A stretch of 64,000 nt of DNA from Starkeya sp. ORNL1 (GTDB lineage Bacteria > Pseudomonadota > Alphaproteobacteria > Rhizobiales > Xanthobacteraceae), in contig NZ_CP048834.1 in NCBI RefSeq assembly GCF_012971745.1, forward strand, positions 1,488,001-1,552,000, in the 5' to 3' direction. The translations under genes were made by a program, and so were the position numbers. The notes below the pieces were generated by a model. It saw nothing but the letters and a program-made list of their open reading frames with translations, was not told the DNA's origin and did no database searches. Positions 28,962 through 38,015 of the stretch are shown in pieces (position 1 is the stretch's first letter; each line of letters begins with the position of its first letter).

Positions 28962-29071
28962 TATGGTGCCTCGTGTCGGGCGCCGGGCAGCGGTCAGTTT
29001 GGCGCCTGCCGCGACGAAATTGGGCCGATCCTGTGCGGACCGGCCCATCGATAGTCACTCCAAGAGATTCC

Positions 29072-29098
29072 GGCAAGGAGCGCGAAGCGCTCCCTGCC
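29072..29098 (-). terminator. Hairpin after the autotransporter gene
   Basis: On the minus strand, GGCAGGGAGCGC and GCGCTCCTTGCC form a 12-bp stem around TTC, 7 nt after the autotransporter stop. There is one mismatch and no long T-tract. Stability and position support a terminator. Confidence 0.6.
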
Positions 29099-29104
29099 TT
29101 TTCC

Positions 29105-32100
29105 TCACCAGCGGACCTTGACGCCCGCGGTACCGGCCCAACCTTCGACGTCGCCGAAGTTGTACTCGCCGCTGCCGTACACCGCGACATTCTCGGTGAT
29201 CGCGGCATTGAAGCCCGCACCCGCATTGTACCAGGTGCCGCCGATGTCGCTGGCGAGGATGACGCCGGAGACGTTGGTGTTGTTGTCACCCGCGAACTCG
29301 GACAGCACGTTGAAGATCGCCCAGGGGGTGATCGCCATGCCGTTCGCCGCGGTGACCGTGGTCTGCAACTGCAGACCGAGGCGGCCGACCAGGGAGTCCG
29401 CATCGTCCGGCCTGACTTCGACGCCGTTCGAGGCGGTGTAGGCGTCCTGGCTGACATTGACGTAAGTCAACTGGCCCTGCGGCTGGACGACGAAGCCATT
29501 GCCGAGGTCGAAGCCGTAGCCGACTTCACCCGAACCACCCCATGCGGTGGCGTTGGTGCTGGCCTTGAAGTCGTTGCCGTCGCCGTCCACGTCGCCGTTC
29601 ATGTCGACGTCGAGCACGTCCACCTTGCCGACGAGGTCGACATACCAGCCGGTGCCCGGAAGGCCGCCGACCTGGCGGAAGGTGGCGTAGATACCGGCGT
29701 TCCAGCCGTTGATATCAAGGTTGGACTTGTCGTTGCCGTAGAAGAAGGTGTCGTGAACGTCGGCCTTGGACCAGCCATAGCCGCCGAAGGCGCCGAAGCT
29801 GATGCGCGAGGCGTTGTAGTCGAAGGTGTAGTCGGCACCACCCTGCAGGCCGTAGGTGGTCTGGTCGAAGTCCCAGCCCTTGTCGACTTCGTAGGACAGG
29901 TCGGCGCCGCCACCGCGGATCCAGGCCTGCCACTTCGGCGCCGGCGCCGGGATATAGGCCGGAGCCTTGGTCGCGAGGTCGGCGTTGCGGCCTTCCAGCG
30001 AGTCCTGCTGCTTCAGCTCACCGAGGCGCTTATAGAGCGTGTCCATGCCAGCGTAGAAGTGCCGCTGGGCCGCCGAGGATGCCGTGGCAAAGGTGCCCGT
30101 GCCCTCGACGAGGTCGGAGCGCAGGTACCAGTCGCCGTCGGTCTCCGACTGGAACAGCCGGTAAGCGAAGACGCCGTCGATCACTTCCCGAGCGCCGGTA
30201 TTCTTGTTGATGCCGAGTGCGAAGGCATCTTCCGCCGACACGTTCGAGCCGCTGGAGTCGACGATCTTGATACCATCCTGGTCGCCGAGGCCGGTGAAGG
30301 TGCCGTTTCCAGGCGCAGCGTTCGCCACATAGACGGTGGTGACGTAGCCGCTGTCCTTGATCTCTCCGTTCACACGCAGCAGGTCGGTGTCGGAGTTGCT
30401 GTCACCAAGCACGGTGTCGATGGCAAGGTTGCCACCGCCCTCGTAGGTGCCGTGGATCGTCAGACGGTCCGCGGCATAGGTGTCGCGCATATTGACGGTG
30501 CCGTAGTTTATGAACTCCACCGAATTATTGTTGGAGCCGATCTCGACACGAGCCTGGCCGGTATAGGTGAGGTCGAGCACGCCACCCGGATTTGCAAGCC
30601 CGTTATACTGGTCACCGACATCGAGCACTGCGCCGTTACGGCCCACGCCGTCGTCGAGCACGAAAGTATTGGTCTCGAGATCAGCGAACCGGTCGGAGAG
30701 CTTCAGCACCGAGGTGCCGCTGACGTACACCAGGCCGGAGCCGTCATTGGCGAGGAAGCGGTAATTATCGCCGGTCAGGTCGAGGCGCGAATTGCCGACC
30801 ACGTAGAGCTGCTGCCAGCGCTCGACTTCGTCGAGCTCGAGGTTGCTGTCCGCGGCGACGACCATCACGTCGTAACCGCGTCCGCCATCGACTTCGCCGT
30901 TGAAGTGGAAGTTGGTGTTGTTGCCGACGTTGTCGAGGTTGACCATGAGCAGGAAGTCGTCGTCGTCGTTGCCTTCGATGTCCTCACCGATGGTGATGGA
31001 GTTGGTGTTGAAGGCAGCGATGACAATGTTGTCGTCGCCGTCACCACCCTCGACATCACCGCGGATATCGATGTCGCCGCCATTGGTGGCGAGCAGGCCG
31101 ATGAAGTCGCCGCCATCGCCACCGGAAACGTCGCCATCGACATCAACCAGGCCGCCACGATTGGCGAAGAGGAAGATGCTGTCGCCGCCCGAACCGCCGC
31201 TCACATCGCCGTCGACATAGATGTTGCCGCCGCGATCCGCGATCAGAGCGAGGTTGTCGATGCCGGAATTGCCTTCGACATTGCCGTCGACGCGAACGTC
31301 ACCGCCGCGGGTGGCGAGCAGGGTGATGTCGTCGCCGTCATCGCCGCCCTGGACGTCATCGCGGACGTGGACTTCGCCGCCGCGATCCGCTGCCAGCAGG
31401 ATGCTGTCGTAGCCGTCATTGCCCTGCACATCGTCATCGACGTGGATTTCAGCGCCGCGCGTGGCGATCAGCGCGATATTGTCCTGACCGTTACCACCTT
31501 CGACGTCCTCGCCGACATCGATGTCGCTGCGGCGACCGCTGGCGAAGAGCAGGATGTTGTCGTTGTCGTCGCCGCCCTCGACGTTTTCGTCGACATTGAC
31601 GTCGCCACCGCGGGTCGCGATCAGCGCAATGTTGTCGATGCCGCTGCCGCCACGGACGTTATCGTCGACATTGACGTTGCCGCCGCGGCTCGCCGCCAGC
31701 GTGATGTAGTCGCTGCCGCTGCCGCCATCGACATTGCCGTCGACATCGATATCGCCGCCGCGGTCCGCTGCCAGCAGGATGTGGTCGCTGCCGTCATTGC
31801 CCTCGACGTCGTCATTGATGTCGATCTCGGCGCCGCGCGTCGCGATCAGAGCGATATTGTCCTGGCCGTTGCCGCCTTCGACGTCCTCGTCGACTTCGAT
31901 GTCGCTGCGACGGCCGGTGGCGAACAGCAGGATGTTGTCGTTGTCGTCGCCGCCCTGGACGCTGTCGTCGACATAGATGTCGCCGCCGTCGAAGGCGATC
32001 AGCGCGATGTTGTCGAGGCCATCGTCACCATCGACGTCGCCGTCGACATTGATGTTGCCGCCACGGCTGGCGACCAGCCCGATACTGTCGCCCTGGTTGC

Positions 32101-33985
32101 CGCCGGAGATGTCGTCGCCGACCACGATGTCGCCGCCGCGGTCCGCACGCAGGAGGATATCGTCATAGCCGTCGCCGCCATTGATGCCCTGGTCGATCTC
32201 GACCCGGCCGCCACGGTCCGCGAAAGCGAAGATGTTGTCCTGGCCATTGCCGCCGGACACTTCGTCGAAGTCGACGGTGCCGCCGCGGGTGGCGCCGAGC
32301 ACGATGGTGTCATCGCCATCGCCGCCATAGATGTCCTCGCCGCGGATCAGACCGCCAGTGGTGGCGAAGGCGCCGATGAAGTCGTTGTCGTCGCCGCCAC
32401 GAATATCGTCATCGAGAATGATGCGACCGCCGCGGCTCGCAGCGAGCAGGATGAAATCTTCGCCGTTGCCGCCAGAGATGCCCTGGTCGATCTCGACCCG
32501 GCCACCGCGATCAGCGAGTGCGACGATCGCGTCGTCGCCGTCGCCGCCGCCGAGTTCGTCGAAGTCGACGGTGCCGCCACGGGTGGCGCCGAGCACGATC
32601 GCGTCGTCGCCGTTGCCGCCGTAGATGTCTTCACCGCGGATCAGACCGCCGCGGTCAGCGAAGGCGCCGATGAAATCGTCCTGGTTGCCGCCATTGATGT
32701 CGTCGCCGAGGATGACGCGACCGCCGCGGCTGGCGCCGAGCAGGATGAAATCCTCGCCGTCGCCACCGTTGATGCCCTGGTCGATCTCGACCCGGCCGCG
32801 CCGGTCGGCGAACGCAACGATGTTGTCATCGCCGGTGCCGCCCGAGACTTCGTCAAAGTCGACCACACCGCCGCGGGTAGCGCCGAGCACGATGTCGTCA
32901 TTGCCGGAGTCGCCGTAGATATCCTCGCCGCGGATCAGGCCGCCGCGATCAGCGAAGGCGTAGATGTCGTCGTTCTGGCGGCCGCCGTGGATGTCGTCGC
33001 CAAGGATGATGTCGCCGCCGCGGCTGGCGCGCAGCAGGATGTCGTCATAGCCGTCGCCGCCGGAAATGCCCTGGTCGATCTCGACCCGGCCGCCACGGGT
33101 GGCGATCGCGGTGATGTCGTCATTGCCATCGCCGCCGCCGAGCTCGTCGAAATCGACGACGCCGCCGCGGGTCGCAATGAGCGTGATGTCGTCGTTGCCC
33201 GTGCCGCCGAAGATATCTTCGCCGCGGATCAGACCGCCGGTCGTGGCGATCGCACCGATATCATCGTTGCCACTGCCGCCGGTGATATCGTCAAAGAGGT
33301 GGATCTCGCCGCCAGCAAAGGCCGCGAGGCCAATGGTGTCGTCGTCACGGCCGCCGTTGATGCCGTCGAAGATCCGAATCTCGCCGCCGAAGCCAGCGAG
33401 TGCAAAAATCCGGTCGTCGCCGTCGCCGCCATTGATCTCGTCCGCGAAGATGTCCGCACCCGGCCCGATCGAACCCAGGATGACGGTGTCATCGCCGTCG
33501 CCGGCGAAGATGCTCTCGATATTGGTGTTTTCCTGGGGCAGGAAACCGAGGGCACCAACCACGATCAGATCATCACCGCCCGAGGTAATGATGTCGCCGC
33601 TAAGGTCCGAATTGATGACGAAGATATTGTCGTCACCATTACCCGTCAGCATCGACACGCCTAACAGATCGCCCACGTTGGCATTGTAGGCAACGATCGT
33701 CGTGTCGGTATTGAAGTTGAAGATCGGCGAGCTGGTCGGCCCCGAGTTGCCGGTGCAGAAGACAAACGGACTAACGAAATTTACTGGGCCTGGAGCGCAC
33801 GCCGCCGCCGCCGGGCTGACACCGCCGCTGGTCAGCAGCGCGGCGCCCAGCACCAGCGCGGAGGCCGAACCGAACAGCGCCCCCTTGCGGTGATCCACCT
33901 TCGTGGATGCGGGTGCATTTCGCGTGTGGCGCTGGCGGGTAATCCCGCCCTTCGCGATGTTCTTGTTCACAAACTTCCTAGCCAT
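29105..33985 (-). CDS. Giant autotransporter with nested GGxGxD-type repeats
   Basis: This 1626-residue protein has three parts. Residues 1-65 are a long basic leader then a hydrophobic stretch ending in AAA, as in autotransporters. Residues about 158-1050 hold about 36 tandem units of 24-26 residues of the form GGxGxDxIxLxAxRGGxxxxDxx, predicted to form a beta-helix; the GGxGxD turns recall RTX calcium sites. Residues about 1350-1626 are an autotransporter beta-barrel (PKWQAWIRGGGADLSYEV to GVKVRW, with the required aromatic C-terminus). Units 4-19 are four repeats of a 294-bp ABCD block; units 22-31 are two 378-bp blocks. The start at 33985 gives a normal leader; the frame extends to 34141. 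Surface adhesion or matrix function is inferred. Confidence 0.92.
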   Translation of the reverse strand: MARKFVNKNIAKGGITRQRHTRNAPASTKVDHRKGALFGSASALVLGAALLTSGGVSPAAAACAPGPVNFVSPFVFCTGNSGPTSSPIFNFNTDTTIVAYNANVGDLLGVSMLTGNGDDNIFVINSDLSGDIITSGGDDLIVVGALGFLPQENTNIESIFAGDGDDTVILGSIGPGADIFADEINGGDGDDRIFALAGFGGEIRIFDGINGGRDDDTIGLAAFAGGEIHLFDDITGGSGNDDIGAIATTGGLIRGEDIFGGTGNDDITLIATRGGVVDFDELGGGDGNDDITAIATRGGRVEIDQGISGGDGYDDILLRASRGGDIILGDDIHGGRQNDDIYAFADRGGLIRGEDIYGDSGNDDIVLGATRGGVVDFDEVSGGTGDDNIVAFADRRGRVEIDQGINGGDGEDFILLGASRGGRVILGDDINGGNQDDFIGAFADRGGLIRGEDIYGGNGDDAIVLGATRGGTVDFDELGGGDGDDAIVALADRGGRVEIDQGISGGNGEDFILLAASRGGRIILDDDIRGGDDNDFIGAFATTGGLIRGEDIYGGDGDDTIVLGATRGGTVDFDEVSGGNGQDNIFAFADRGGRVEIDQGINGGDGYDDILLRADRGGDIVVGDDISGGNQGDSIGLVASRGGNINVDGDVDGDDGLDNIALIAFDGGDIYVDDSVQGGDDNDNILLFATGRRSDIEVDEDVEGGNGQDNIALIATRGAEIDINDDVEGNDGSDHILLAADRGGDIDVDGNVDGGSGSDYITLAASRGGNVNVDDNVRGGSGIDNIALIATRGGDVNVDENVEGGDDNDNILLFASGRRSDIDVGEDVEGGNGQDNIALIATRGAEIHVDDDVQGNDGYDSILLAADRGGEVHVRDDVQGGDDGDDITLLATRGGDVRVDGNVEGNSGIDNLALIADRGGNIYVDGDVSGGSGGDSIFLFANRGGLVDVDGDVSGGDGGDFIGLLATNGGDIDIRGDVEGGDGDDNIVIAAFNTNSITIGEDIEGNDDDDFLLMVNLDNVGNNTNFHFNGEVDGGRGYDVMVVAADSNLELDEVERWQQLYVVGNSRLDLTGDNYRFLANDGSGLVYVSGTSVLKLSDRFADLETNTFVLDDGVGRNGAVLDVGDQYNGLANPGGVLDLTYTGQARVEIGSNNNSVEFINYGTVNMRDTYAADRLTIHGTYEGGGNLAIDTVLGDSNSDTDLLRVNGEIKDSGYVTTVYVANAAPGNGTFTGLGDQDGIKIVDSSGSNVSAEDAFALGINKNTGAREVIDGVFAYRLFQSETDGDWYLRSDLVEGTGTFATASSAAQRHFYAGMDTLYKRLGELKQQDSLEGRNADLATKAPAYIPAPAPKWQAWIRGGGADLSYEVDKGWDFDQTTYGLQGGADYTFDYNASRISFGAFGGYGWSKADVHDTFFYGNDKSNLDINGWNAGIYATFRQVGGLPGTGWYVDLVGKVDVLDVDMNGDVDGDGNDFKASTNATAWGGSGEVGYGFDLGNGFVVQPQGQLTYVNVSQDAYTASNGVEVRPDDADSLVGRLGLQLQTTVTAANGMAITPWAIFNVLSEFAGDNNTNVSGVILASDIGGTWYNAGAGFNAAITENVAVYGSGEYNFGDVEGWAGTAGVKVRW
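31199..31954 (-). repeat. Two 378-bp intragenic blocks in the autotransporter
   Basis: The blocks 31577-31954 and 31199-31576 each encode five units. They share GGDDNDNILLFA-GRRSDI, then GGNGQDNIALIATRGAEI, then GNDGxDxILLAADRGG. The GRRSD unit is 26 residues and the others 25, so both blocks are 126 residues long. Confidence 0.85.
32105..33280 (-). repeat. Four 294-bp intragenic blocks (ABCD) in the autotransporter
   Basis: Block boundaries fall at 33280, 32986, 32692 and 32398, exactly 294 bp apart. Each encodes 98 residues as four units ending LIRGEDIY (A), VDFDELG (B), RVEIDQGI (C) and IILGDDI (D). Divergence between blocks is mostly conservative. Confidence 0.9.
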
Positions 33986-34486
33986 AAAGGTCAGCCCCCG
34001 CTTGAACCAACTGACGTTGCGTCCGGCCCCCGCCGATCCGCCTCCGCCTGTGACCCAATCCACAATCCCGCCACACATCGGGCAGGAATCGGGACAGTCA
34101 CGATCCACGGCGACACTACCCAGCACCCGATTCCGCCACAAGCTATGAGGGTACCCGCAACCGCCAACCCCAATTAATAGCTGCCGCTCTCAGAAAAAGG
34201 TGTCATACGACCGTCAATTTCATAAAACGGCCCGGATTTCGAATTACACGAGGAATCATATGCGCTTACGGTCGGTAATCCGCCTTGTATTTTTCTCACA
34301 AATAAGCCATGATTCGCACAAATACGAAAATTGCGAGAAAATCGTATTTTTCCCGTAGCAATTGGCGGCGGTTGTGTTATTTTTACCACGGGTCACACGA
34401 AGAGGGGCGGCGGGAACGGCGGGCGACTGCCGCTTCCACGGGCAAGGGACTTTCTGCGGGGAAAGCTCGGCTCGGCTGTAAAACAT
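33986..34486. promoter_or_regulatory. AT-rich divergent intergenic region
   Basis: About 500 bp between the autotransporter and the resolvase-like gene. From about 34175 to 34390 the sequence is markedly AT-richer than its surroundings. It contains a dyad AATACGA (34321-34327)/TCGTATT (34342-34348) overlapping TTGC...GCAA (34331-34361), and a distant pair ATACGACCGT (34205-34214)/ACGGTCGGTA (34268-34277). It should contain both promoters; the dyads are candidate regulator sites. Confidence 0.55.
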
Positions 34487-35110
34487 ATGCAGATCGGATA
34501 CACGGTGCTGGGCCGGGACGGCTCAGGGCCTGCATACGCGTATGGTGAAGCGGGCGCAGGCGAGCGCGAGAGCGCCCAGGCCGCGGCCGGCGATGTCGCC
34601 GCGCTCGAAGCGCTCGGCTGCGAGAAGGTGTTCACCGATTCGGACGGCGCGCGGCGCGGCGAACGGGCCAATTTCCGCGCCGCGCTGGATTTCCTGCGTC
34701 CGGGCGACGTCCTGGTTGTACCGGCGCTGCGCCATCTCGGCAGCGACATTGAATCGATCGTGCTGCTGGTGGAGCGGCTGCGTCGTTCCGGCGTGTCGGT
34801 GCGCATCGGCGACATGATCGTGCCGCAGACGCCGACCGGCGACGCCTTCAACATGACCTGCCGGGAGTTCGCCCGGCTGGTCGAGCCGCCGCCGGAGGCG
34901 GAAACCGCGGCACCCGGCGGGGCGCGCCGGCGCGGCCGCCCGCAGGCACTCTCCGCCAAGGACCTGGCGAAGGCGCGCCGCCTGCTTGCCGAGAGCACCA
35001 TGACGGTGTCGGATGTCGCCCGCGCGCTCGGCGTCTCGCCGGCGACGGTGTACCGCTATTTCCCGCGGCGCGCGCCGAAGCCGATCCTGCCCGGCGATAC
35101 GCCGGGCTGA
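34487..35110 (+). CDS. Degenerate serine-recombinase-like protein with Hin-type HTH
   Basis: This 207-residue protein has the resolvase/invertase plan. An N-terminal domain covers residues about 1-130 (IGYTVLGRDG, then CEKVFTDSDGARRGERANFR, ALDFLRPGDVLVVPALRHLG, and TPTGDAFNMTCREFARL), followed by a linker and a C-terminal helix-turn-helix (GRPQALSAKDLAKARRLLAE, then SVSPATVYRYFP-like). Catalytic features are absent. The usual YxRVST serine motif reads YTVLGR, and the DRLGRS arginines are replaced (RHLGSD). It therefore probably binds DNA without recombining it. It is transcribed divergently from the autotransporter, suggesting a regulatory link. The start at 34487 begins the conserved fold. 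Confidence 0.8.
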   Translation: MQIGYTVLGRDGSGPAYAYGEAGAGERESAQAAAGDVAALEALGCEKVFTDSDGARRGERANFRAALDFLRPGDVLVVPALRHLGSDIESIVLLVERLRRSGVSVRIGDMIVPQTPTGDAFNMTCREFARLVEPPPEAETAAPGGARRRGRPQALSAKDLAKARRLLAESTMTVSDVARALGVSPATVYRYFPRRAPKPILPGDTPG

Positions 35111-35141
35111 AGCAGCCCGGTCTTTCCTCACTTCCCAGGAA

Positions 35142-35227
35142 TGTCATCCCGGCCGGCCGCAAGGCCGAGCCGGGATGATGCCTTTGTCATCCCGGCCGGC
35201 CGCAAGGCCGAGCCGGGATGATGCCTT
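35142..35227. repeat. Tandem 43-bp GTCATCCCGG repeat
   Basis: Two identical 43-bp copies (35142-35184 and 35185-35227) each contain the palindrome GTCATCCCGGC...GCCGGGATGA and end TGATGCCTT. It is a short form of the family seen at 11631 and 36916. Confidence 0.85.
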
Positions 35228-35373
35228 TGGGAGGGTGCCGACCGCGATGTCTTACGCCGGCTAACCACCCCCCTCCCCGCGCTCGCAACAAAGCGAGGGA
35301 ATCTCCACGGATCGACAATGTGATCGCGGCGCTGCGCTGGATGGCCGGGTGGTGATAACACTGTCCCGCACCG

Positions 35374-35415
35374 CCTCATCGCGAGGTGCCGGCGCCCGCC
35401 GGGCCTCGAAGGATG
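35374..35415. repeat. CATCCTTCG/CTCAGGATGAG repeat, half copy
   Basis: One half-element (CCTCATCGCGAGGTGCCGGC...GGGCCTCGAAGGATG) lies just upstream of the aldehyde dehydrogenase gene. The rest of the gap from 35228 shows no gene. Confidence 0.7.
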
Positions 35416-35449
35416 CCGGAAGCAGAAGACGACCCCCGGGAGACCGACC

Positions 35450-36880
35450 ATGAAGCCGCTGCTGATCGACGGGCAATGGGTGAACGCGCCCGACGCCAAG
35501 GCCAATATCAACCCCTCCGACACCAACGACGTCATCGAGCTCTATGCGCTGGCCAATGAGGCCCTCGCGCAGCAGGCCATCGAGGCGGCGGCCAATGCCT
35601 TGCCGAAATGGTCGCTCACCGGCCCGCAGACCCGCCACGACATATTGCGCCGCGCCGCCGACGAGATTCTCGCCCGCTGCGAGGAGCTGGGCCGCCTGCT
35701 CAGCCGCGAGGAAGGCAAGACGCTGAAGGAAGGCATTGGCGAGGTCACCCGCGCCGGCAACATATTCGGCTTCTTCGCCGGCGAAGCGCTGCGCGCGGGC
35801 GGCGAGCTGCTGCCATCCGTCAGGGACGGTGTCGGCGTCGAGATCACCCGCGAGCCCACCGGCGTCATCGGCATCATCTCGCCGTGGAATTTCCCGATCG
35901 CGATTCCCGCCTGGAAGATCGCGCCGGCGCTCTGCTACGGCAACACCGTGGTGTTCAAGCCGGCCGAGCTGGTGCCGGGCTGCGGCTGGGAGATCGCCGA
36001 TATCCTCACCCGCGCCGGCCTGCCCGCCGGGGTGCTGAACTTTATCTATGGGCCGGGCTCGGTGGTCGGCCAAGCGATGCTGGAGAGCCCGCTCGTCGAC
36101 GGCATCTCCTTCACCGGTTCGGTCGCCACCGGCAAGCGCGTGGCGGAGGCCTGCGCCCGCCATATGCGCCGCTGCCAATTGGAGATGGGCGGCAAGAACC
36201 CGCTGGTGGTGCTGGATGATGCCGATCTCGACATCGCCGCCGATTGCGCGGTGGACGGCGCCTTCTTCGCCACCGGCCAGCGCTGCACCGCCTCCTCGCG
36301 GCTGATCGTGAGCGAGGGCATCCATGACCGCTTCGTCGCGGCCTGCGTCGAGCGGCTGAACCGCCAGCGCGTCGGCGATGCCCTGAAGGCCGATTCGACC
36401 ATCGGCCCGGTGGTGGACCAGAGCCAGCTCGACCAGGACATCTCCTATATCGATATCGGCCGCAGCGAGGGCGCCAGCCTGCACTGGGGCGGCGAGCGGC
36501 TGAACCGCGAGACGCCCGGCTTCTATCTGCAGCCGGCCTTGTTCGTGGACACGGCGCCGGCGATGCGCATCAATCGCGAGGAGATCTTCGGCCCGGTGGC
36601 CTCCGTGATCCGGGTGCGCGACTATGACGAGGCGCTACATGTCGCCAACGACACGCCGTTCGGCCTCGCCTCGGGCATCTGCACCACCAGCCTGAAGCAC
36701 GCCCGGCATTTCCAGCGGCATTCGCAGGCCGGCATGGTGATGGTGAACCTGCCGACCGCCGGGGTCGACTATCACGTGCCGTTCGGCGGCCGGAAAGGCT
36801 CCAGCCTCGGCCAGCGCGAACAAGGTACGTATGCGAAGGAGTTCTACACCGAGGTGAAGACCGCCTATGTGCGGGGGTAG
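35450..36880 (+). CDS. NAD(P)-dependent aldehyde dehydrogenase, ketoglutarate-semialdehyde type
   Basis: This 476-residue member of the ALDH superfamily has TPWNFP-like ISPWNFPIA, the nucleotide-binding GSVATGKRV, the glutamate motif LEMGGKNP and catalytic Cys279 in TGQRCTASS. The C-terminal stretch SLKHARHFQRHSQAGMVMVN and GVDYHVPFGGRKGSS resembles enzymes oxidising 2-oxoglutarate semialdehyde in sugar-acid or hydroxyproline breakdown. The exact substrate remains an inference, as no sugar-acid dehydratase gene is nearby. A GGGAGA ribosome-binding site precedes the start. Confidence 0.88.
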   Translation: MKPLLIDGQWVNAPDAKANINPSDTNDVIELYALANEALAQQAIEAAANALPKWSLTGPQTRHDILRRAADEILARCEELGRLLSREEGKTLKEGIGEVTRAGNIFGFFAGEALRAGGELLPSVRDGVGVEITREPTGVIGIISPWNFPIAIPAWKIAPALCYGNTVVFKPAELVPGCGWEIADILTRAGLPAGVLNFIYGPGSVVGQAMLESPLVDGISFTGSVATGKRVAEACARHMRRCQLEMGGKNPLVVLDDADLDIAADCAVDGAFFATGQRCTASSRLIVSEGIHDRFVAACVERLNRQRVGDALKADSTIGPVVDQSQLDQDISYIDIGRSEGASLHWGGERLNRETPGFYLQPALFVDTAPAMRINREEIFGPVASVIRVRDYDEALHVANDTPFGLASGICTTSLKHARHFQRHSQAGMVMVNLPTAGVDYHVPFGGRKGSSLGQREQGTYAKEFYTEVKTAYVRG

Positions 36881-36915
36881 CTACGACCACGCATCCTTTT
36901 ACCTCCCCCACGCTT

Positions 36916-37017
36916 CGTCATCCCGGACGGCCGTAAGGCCGATCCGGGATCGTAAGAAGGTGTTGCGCGGGACTTCACGCGATCCCGGCTCTCCGCTGCG
37001 CTCCGGCCGGGATGACG
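36916..37017. repeat. GTCATCCCGG palindromic repeat, long form
   Basis: A second copy of the 11631-11738 element. It shares CGTCATCCCGGA, GGATCGTAAGAAGGTGTTG, TTCACGCGATCCCGGCTCT and the closing GGCCGGGATGACG. It separates the aldehyde dehydrogenase gene from a convergent small gene. Confidence 0.75.
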
Positions 37018-37054
37018 GCACACGATGGAGCCTAAAGGTTGCGCGGCTTCGGCT

Positions 37055-37285
37055 TCAGGCGAGGGCACCGCGGACCCGCCCCTTCCGCGTCGCCCGGCCC
37101 CGCACATAGCCCCAGCTCGCCTCCTGCTGGGCGATCGCCAGCAGGCGCTCCAGGAAGATGTGCTCGACCATGAGGGCGCGGATGGTGGCGCGCAGGTCGC
37201 CGTCGCAGACGGCGATCGCCTCGTCAATGTCCGCCTCGCTCACCTCGATCGGATCGCTCAAACCCGGTTTTGCCTCGCCCGCCAT
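37055..37285 (-). CDS. Small conserved hypothetical protein
   Basis: This 76-residue soluble protein reads IEVSEADIDEAIAVCDGDLR and then ATIRALMVEHIFLERLLAIA, followed by a basic tail (YVRGRATRKGRVRG). Two predicted helices and a clean GAGGAGGCGGGGC ribosome-binding site support it as a real gene. This kind of small helical protein with a DLRATIRALMVEH core is familiar from Hyphomicrobiales genomes, but no function is assigned. Confidence 0.65.
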   Translation of the reverse strand: MAGEAKPGLSDPIEVSEADIDEAIAVCDGDLRATIRALMVEHIFLERLLAIAQQEASWGYVRGRATRKGRVRGALA

Positions 37286-37368
37286 GCCCCGCCTCCTCGC
37301 CTGGGCGGCGATTCATGCCACGAGAACAAATGCGGAACAAGCGCGATCTGGCGTTACGCAGCTGCCTT

Positions 37369-37701
<333 letters not shown>

Positions 37702-37726
37702 TCACCGTCACGCGTTAAGCCGCATC

Positions 37727-37987
37727 ATGGTCACACGCTGCAATTATTGCCCGGCACTTGCCCGCCCCATCGAGGTGCCCGCCGATGCGCAGGGGCAGAT
37801 CCGCGTGTTGGAGACCATCGGCGAGGCCTCCGACTATATCGAGGCGTCGGCCTCCCCTGCCGATGATCCGAGCGTGCTCGACACGGTGCAGACGCTGCTG
37901 CGTGCCGCGCAATCCGGCTGGCCGGAAGACATTGCGGAGGCGACCGAGCAGCTCGAGCGCTATCTGCAAGCGCATCGCGCAGCCTGA
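37727..37987 (+). CDS. Small hypothetical protein with CNYC motif
   Basis: This 86-residue soluble protein starts MVTRCNYCPALARPIEV, with a CxxC pair near the N-terminus that could bind metal, followed by an acidic helical region (DPSVLDTVQTLLRAAQSGWP and AEATEQLERYLQAHRA). No family is recognised. The ribosome-binding site is weak. It is convergent with the amidohydrolase gene, 28 bp from its stop. Confidence 0.55.
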   Translation: MVTRCNYCPALARPIEVPADAQGQIRVLETIGEASDYIEASASPADDPSVLDTVQTLLRAAQSGWPEDIAEATEQLERYLQAHRAA

Positions 37988-38015
37988 TCCGCCTCCACCA
38001 ATCACCGCTCTCCGG

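Noticed and set aside
30830..33510. CRISPR-like array suggested by regular repeats
   Set aside because: The repeats are coding units of 72-78 bp without short direct repeats and unique spacers, and no cas genes are present.
28973..33664. A 1563-codon open frame antisense to the autotransporter, encoding Val/Ala/Asp-rich repeats
   Set aside because: It arises because repeated GGxGxD-type codons leave the complementary frame open. It has no signal peptide, no family features and no ribosome-binding site, while the minus-strand protein has a leader and an intact beta-barrel.
29105..33985. Type I-secreted RTX toxin
   Set aside because: The 9-residue RTX period is absent, no type I secretion genes are adjacent, and the C-terminus is an autotransporter barrel ending in an aromatic residue.
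34487..35110. Active invertase controlling phase variation of the autotransporter
   Set aside because: The catalytic serine and arginines appear replaced, and no invertible segment with long inverted repeats flanks the promoter.
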